A stretch of 7,316 bases of DNA, taken from positions 1 to 7,316 of the forward strand of contig JBLHOT010000130.1 in NCBI GenBank assembly GCA_047623945.1, given 5' to 3'. The stretch's first letter is position 1. The number at the start of each line of letters is the position of its first letter. The translations under genes were made by a program, and so were the position numbers. The notes beneath the pieces were generated by a model. It saw nothing but the letters and a program-made list of their open reading frames with translations. It ran no database searches and had not been told where the DNA came from. Below are positions 6,694-7,316 of the stretch, piece after piece. Source of the stretch: Arcticibacterium sp047623945 (lineage in GTDB: Bacteria > Bacteroidota > Bacteroidia > Cytophagales > Spirosomataceae).

Positions 6694-7316
6694 ATGGCGA
6701 AGGTAAGAGCTAAAAAACATCTAGGACAGCATTTTCTAATAGACGAAGTCATTGCCAAGGATATTGTGGATTTGGTCATGCCTAATGGCCGATTTAAGAA
6801 GGTATTGGAAATAGGTCCTGGAATGGGGGTACTTACCAAATATTTGTTAGACCGGGAAGGTGTTGAAACTCATGTGGTGGAGCTAGATAGGGAGTCTGTT
6901 TCTTACTTGGCCGAGCACTTTCCTCAGCTTGATGGGAAAGTCTATAATGAGGACGTATTAAACCTGTGGCTTACTAAGAAAATGAATTTGGCCGAAGGCG
7001 AAAAAATCGGCATAATTGGTAATTTTCCCTACAACATTTCTTCTCAAATTTTATTTAAAGTATTACAAGATAAAGCTGTAGTAGACGAAGTGGTGTGCAT
7101 GCTCCAAAAAGAAGTAGCAGAACGAATAGCATCTAAGCCTGGGAGTAAGAAATATGGGATACTAAGTGTATTACTTCAAGCTTACTACGATATAGAGTAT
7201 CATTTAGATGTGCCCCCTGTTTCCTTTGATCCACCACCTAATGTAGACTCTGGCGTAATCAGGCTGGTAAGGAACGAAAACCAAACTTTAGCCTGTGATG
7301 AAAAACGCTTTTTTGC
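6694..7316 (+). CDS. rsmA: 16S rRNA (adenine1518-N6/adenine1519-N6)-dimethyltransferase RsmA/KsgA, N-terminal part (3' end outside window)
   Basis: The first 207 codons of RsmA (KsgA), which uses S-adenosylmethionine to dimethylate two adjacent adenines in the 3' terminal hairpin of 16S rRNA during late 30S assembly. Translation begins MAKVRAKKHLGQHFL, the family's N-terminal signature. The SAM-binding loop LEIGPGMGVLT lies at 38-48, the acidic residue after strand 2 in VELD (Glu63/Asp65), the catalytic motif GNFPYNIS at 109-116 (NxPY type, Asn110-Tyr113), MLQKEVAERI at 136-145, KKYGILSVLLQAYYD at 152-166, and the substrate-side motif VSFDPPPNVDSGV at 176-188. Full-length homologues are about 255-270 residues, so roughly 50-60 are missing past the window end. 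I chose the ATG at 6694 because it places the signature right at the N-terminus; a TTG at 6670 in the same frame is possible but less likely, and a TAG at 6661 closes the frame. It is transcribed away from the kinase gene. Confidence 0.96.
   Translation, partial: MAKVRAKKHLGQHFLIDEVIAKDIVDLVMPNGRFKKVLEIGPGMGVLTKYLLDREGVETHVVELDRESVSYLAEHFPQLDGKVYNEDVLNLWLTKKMNLAEGEKIGIIGNFPYNISSQILFKVLQDKAVVDEVVCMLQKEVAERIASKPGSKKYGILSVLLQAYYDIEYHLDVPPVSFDPPPNVDSGVIRLVRNENQTLACDEKRFF

Noticed and set aside
6657..6839. 60-codon open frame on the - strand opposite the start of rsmA
   Set aside because: It covers the strongly conserved RsmA N-terminus in antisense, and its peptide resembles nothing I recognise.

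Overview
The window reads as chromosomal DNA from a member of the Bacteroidota, probably a gliding or free-living cytophagoid or flavobacterial type. The evidence is an AT-rich sequence, weak or absent Shine-Dalgarno sequences, a near-perfect Bacteroidota-type promoter (TAnnTTTG), a type IX secretion (T9SS) C-terminal sorting domain, a FadL/OmpP1-like outer membrane barrel of the Bacteroidota kind, and an RsmA with the GNFPYNIS variant of the methyltransferase motif. I cannot name a genus from sequence alone.

Layout, left to right: (1) the 3' half of an OmpP1/FadL-family outer membrane transporter on the + strand, cut by the window start. (2) Convergent with it, only 7 bp away, an 834-residue secreted M43-family (cytophagalysin/pappalysin-like) zinc metalloprotease on the - strand, with a Sec signal peptide, several repeated beta-rich modules and a T9SS sorting domain. 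(3) 75 bp upstream of the protease and in the same direction, a 1083-residue soluble hybrid histidine kinase with the order PAS-GAF-PAS-PAS-HisKA-HATPase-REC-Hpt. (4) Divergent from the kinase, across a 101-bp intergenic region, the first 207 codons of rsmA (ksgA), the 16S rRNA adenine dimethyltransferase, cut by the window end. There is no gene-free stretch longer than about 100 bp, and I see no RNA genes, mobile elements or CRISPR arrays.

How the parts relate: the kinase and protease may be co-transcribed (same strand, 75-bp gap, no convincing terminator between them), so a cytoplasmic phosphorelay protein may share expression with a secreted protease. That link is inference. The kinase carries every phosphorelay station (His600, Asp892, His1029) but no DNA-binding output, and no separate response regulator lies in the window. 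rsmA and the FadL-like gene look like ordinary neighbours with no functional tie to the middle pair.

The most distinctive feature is a 75-bp in-frame tandem duplication inside the first PAS domain of the kinase (21 of 25 residues identical, 58 of 75 bases identical), which inserts one extra copy of a helix-strand unit into the sensor. I do not see an undescribed multi-gene system here.
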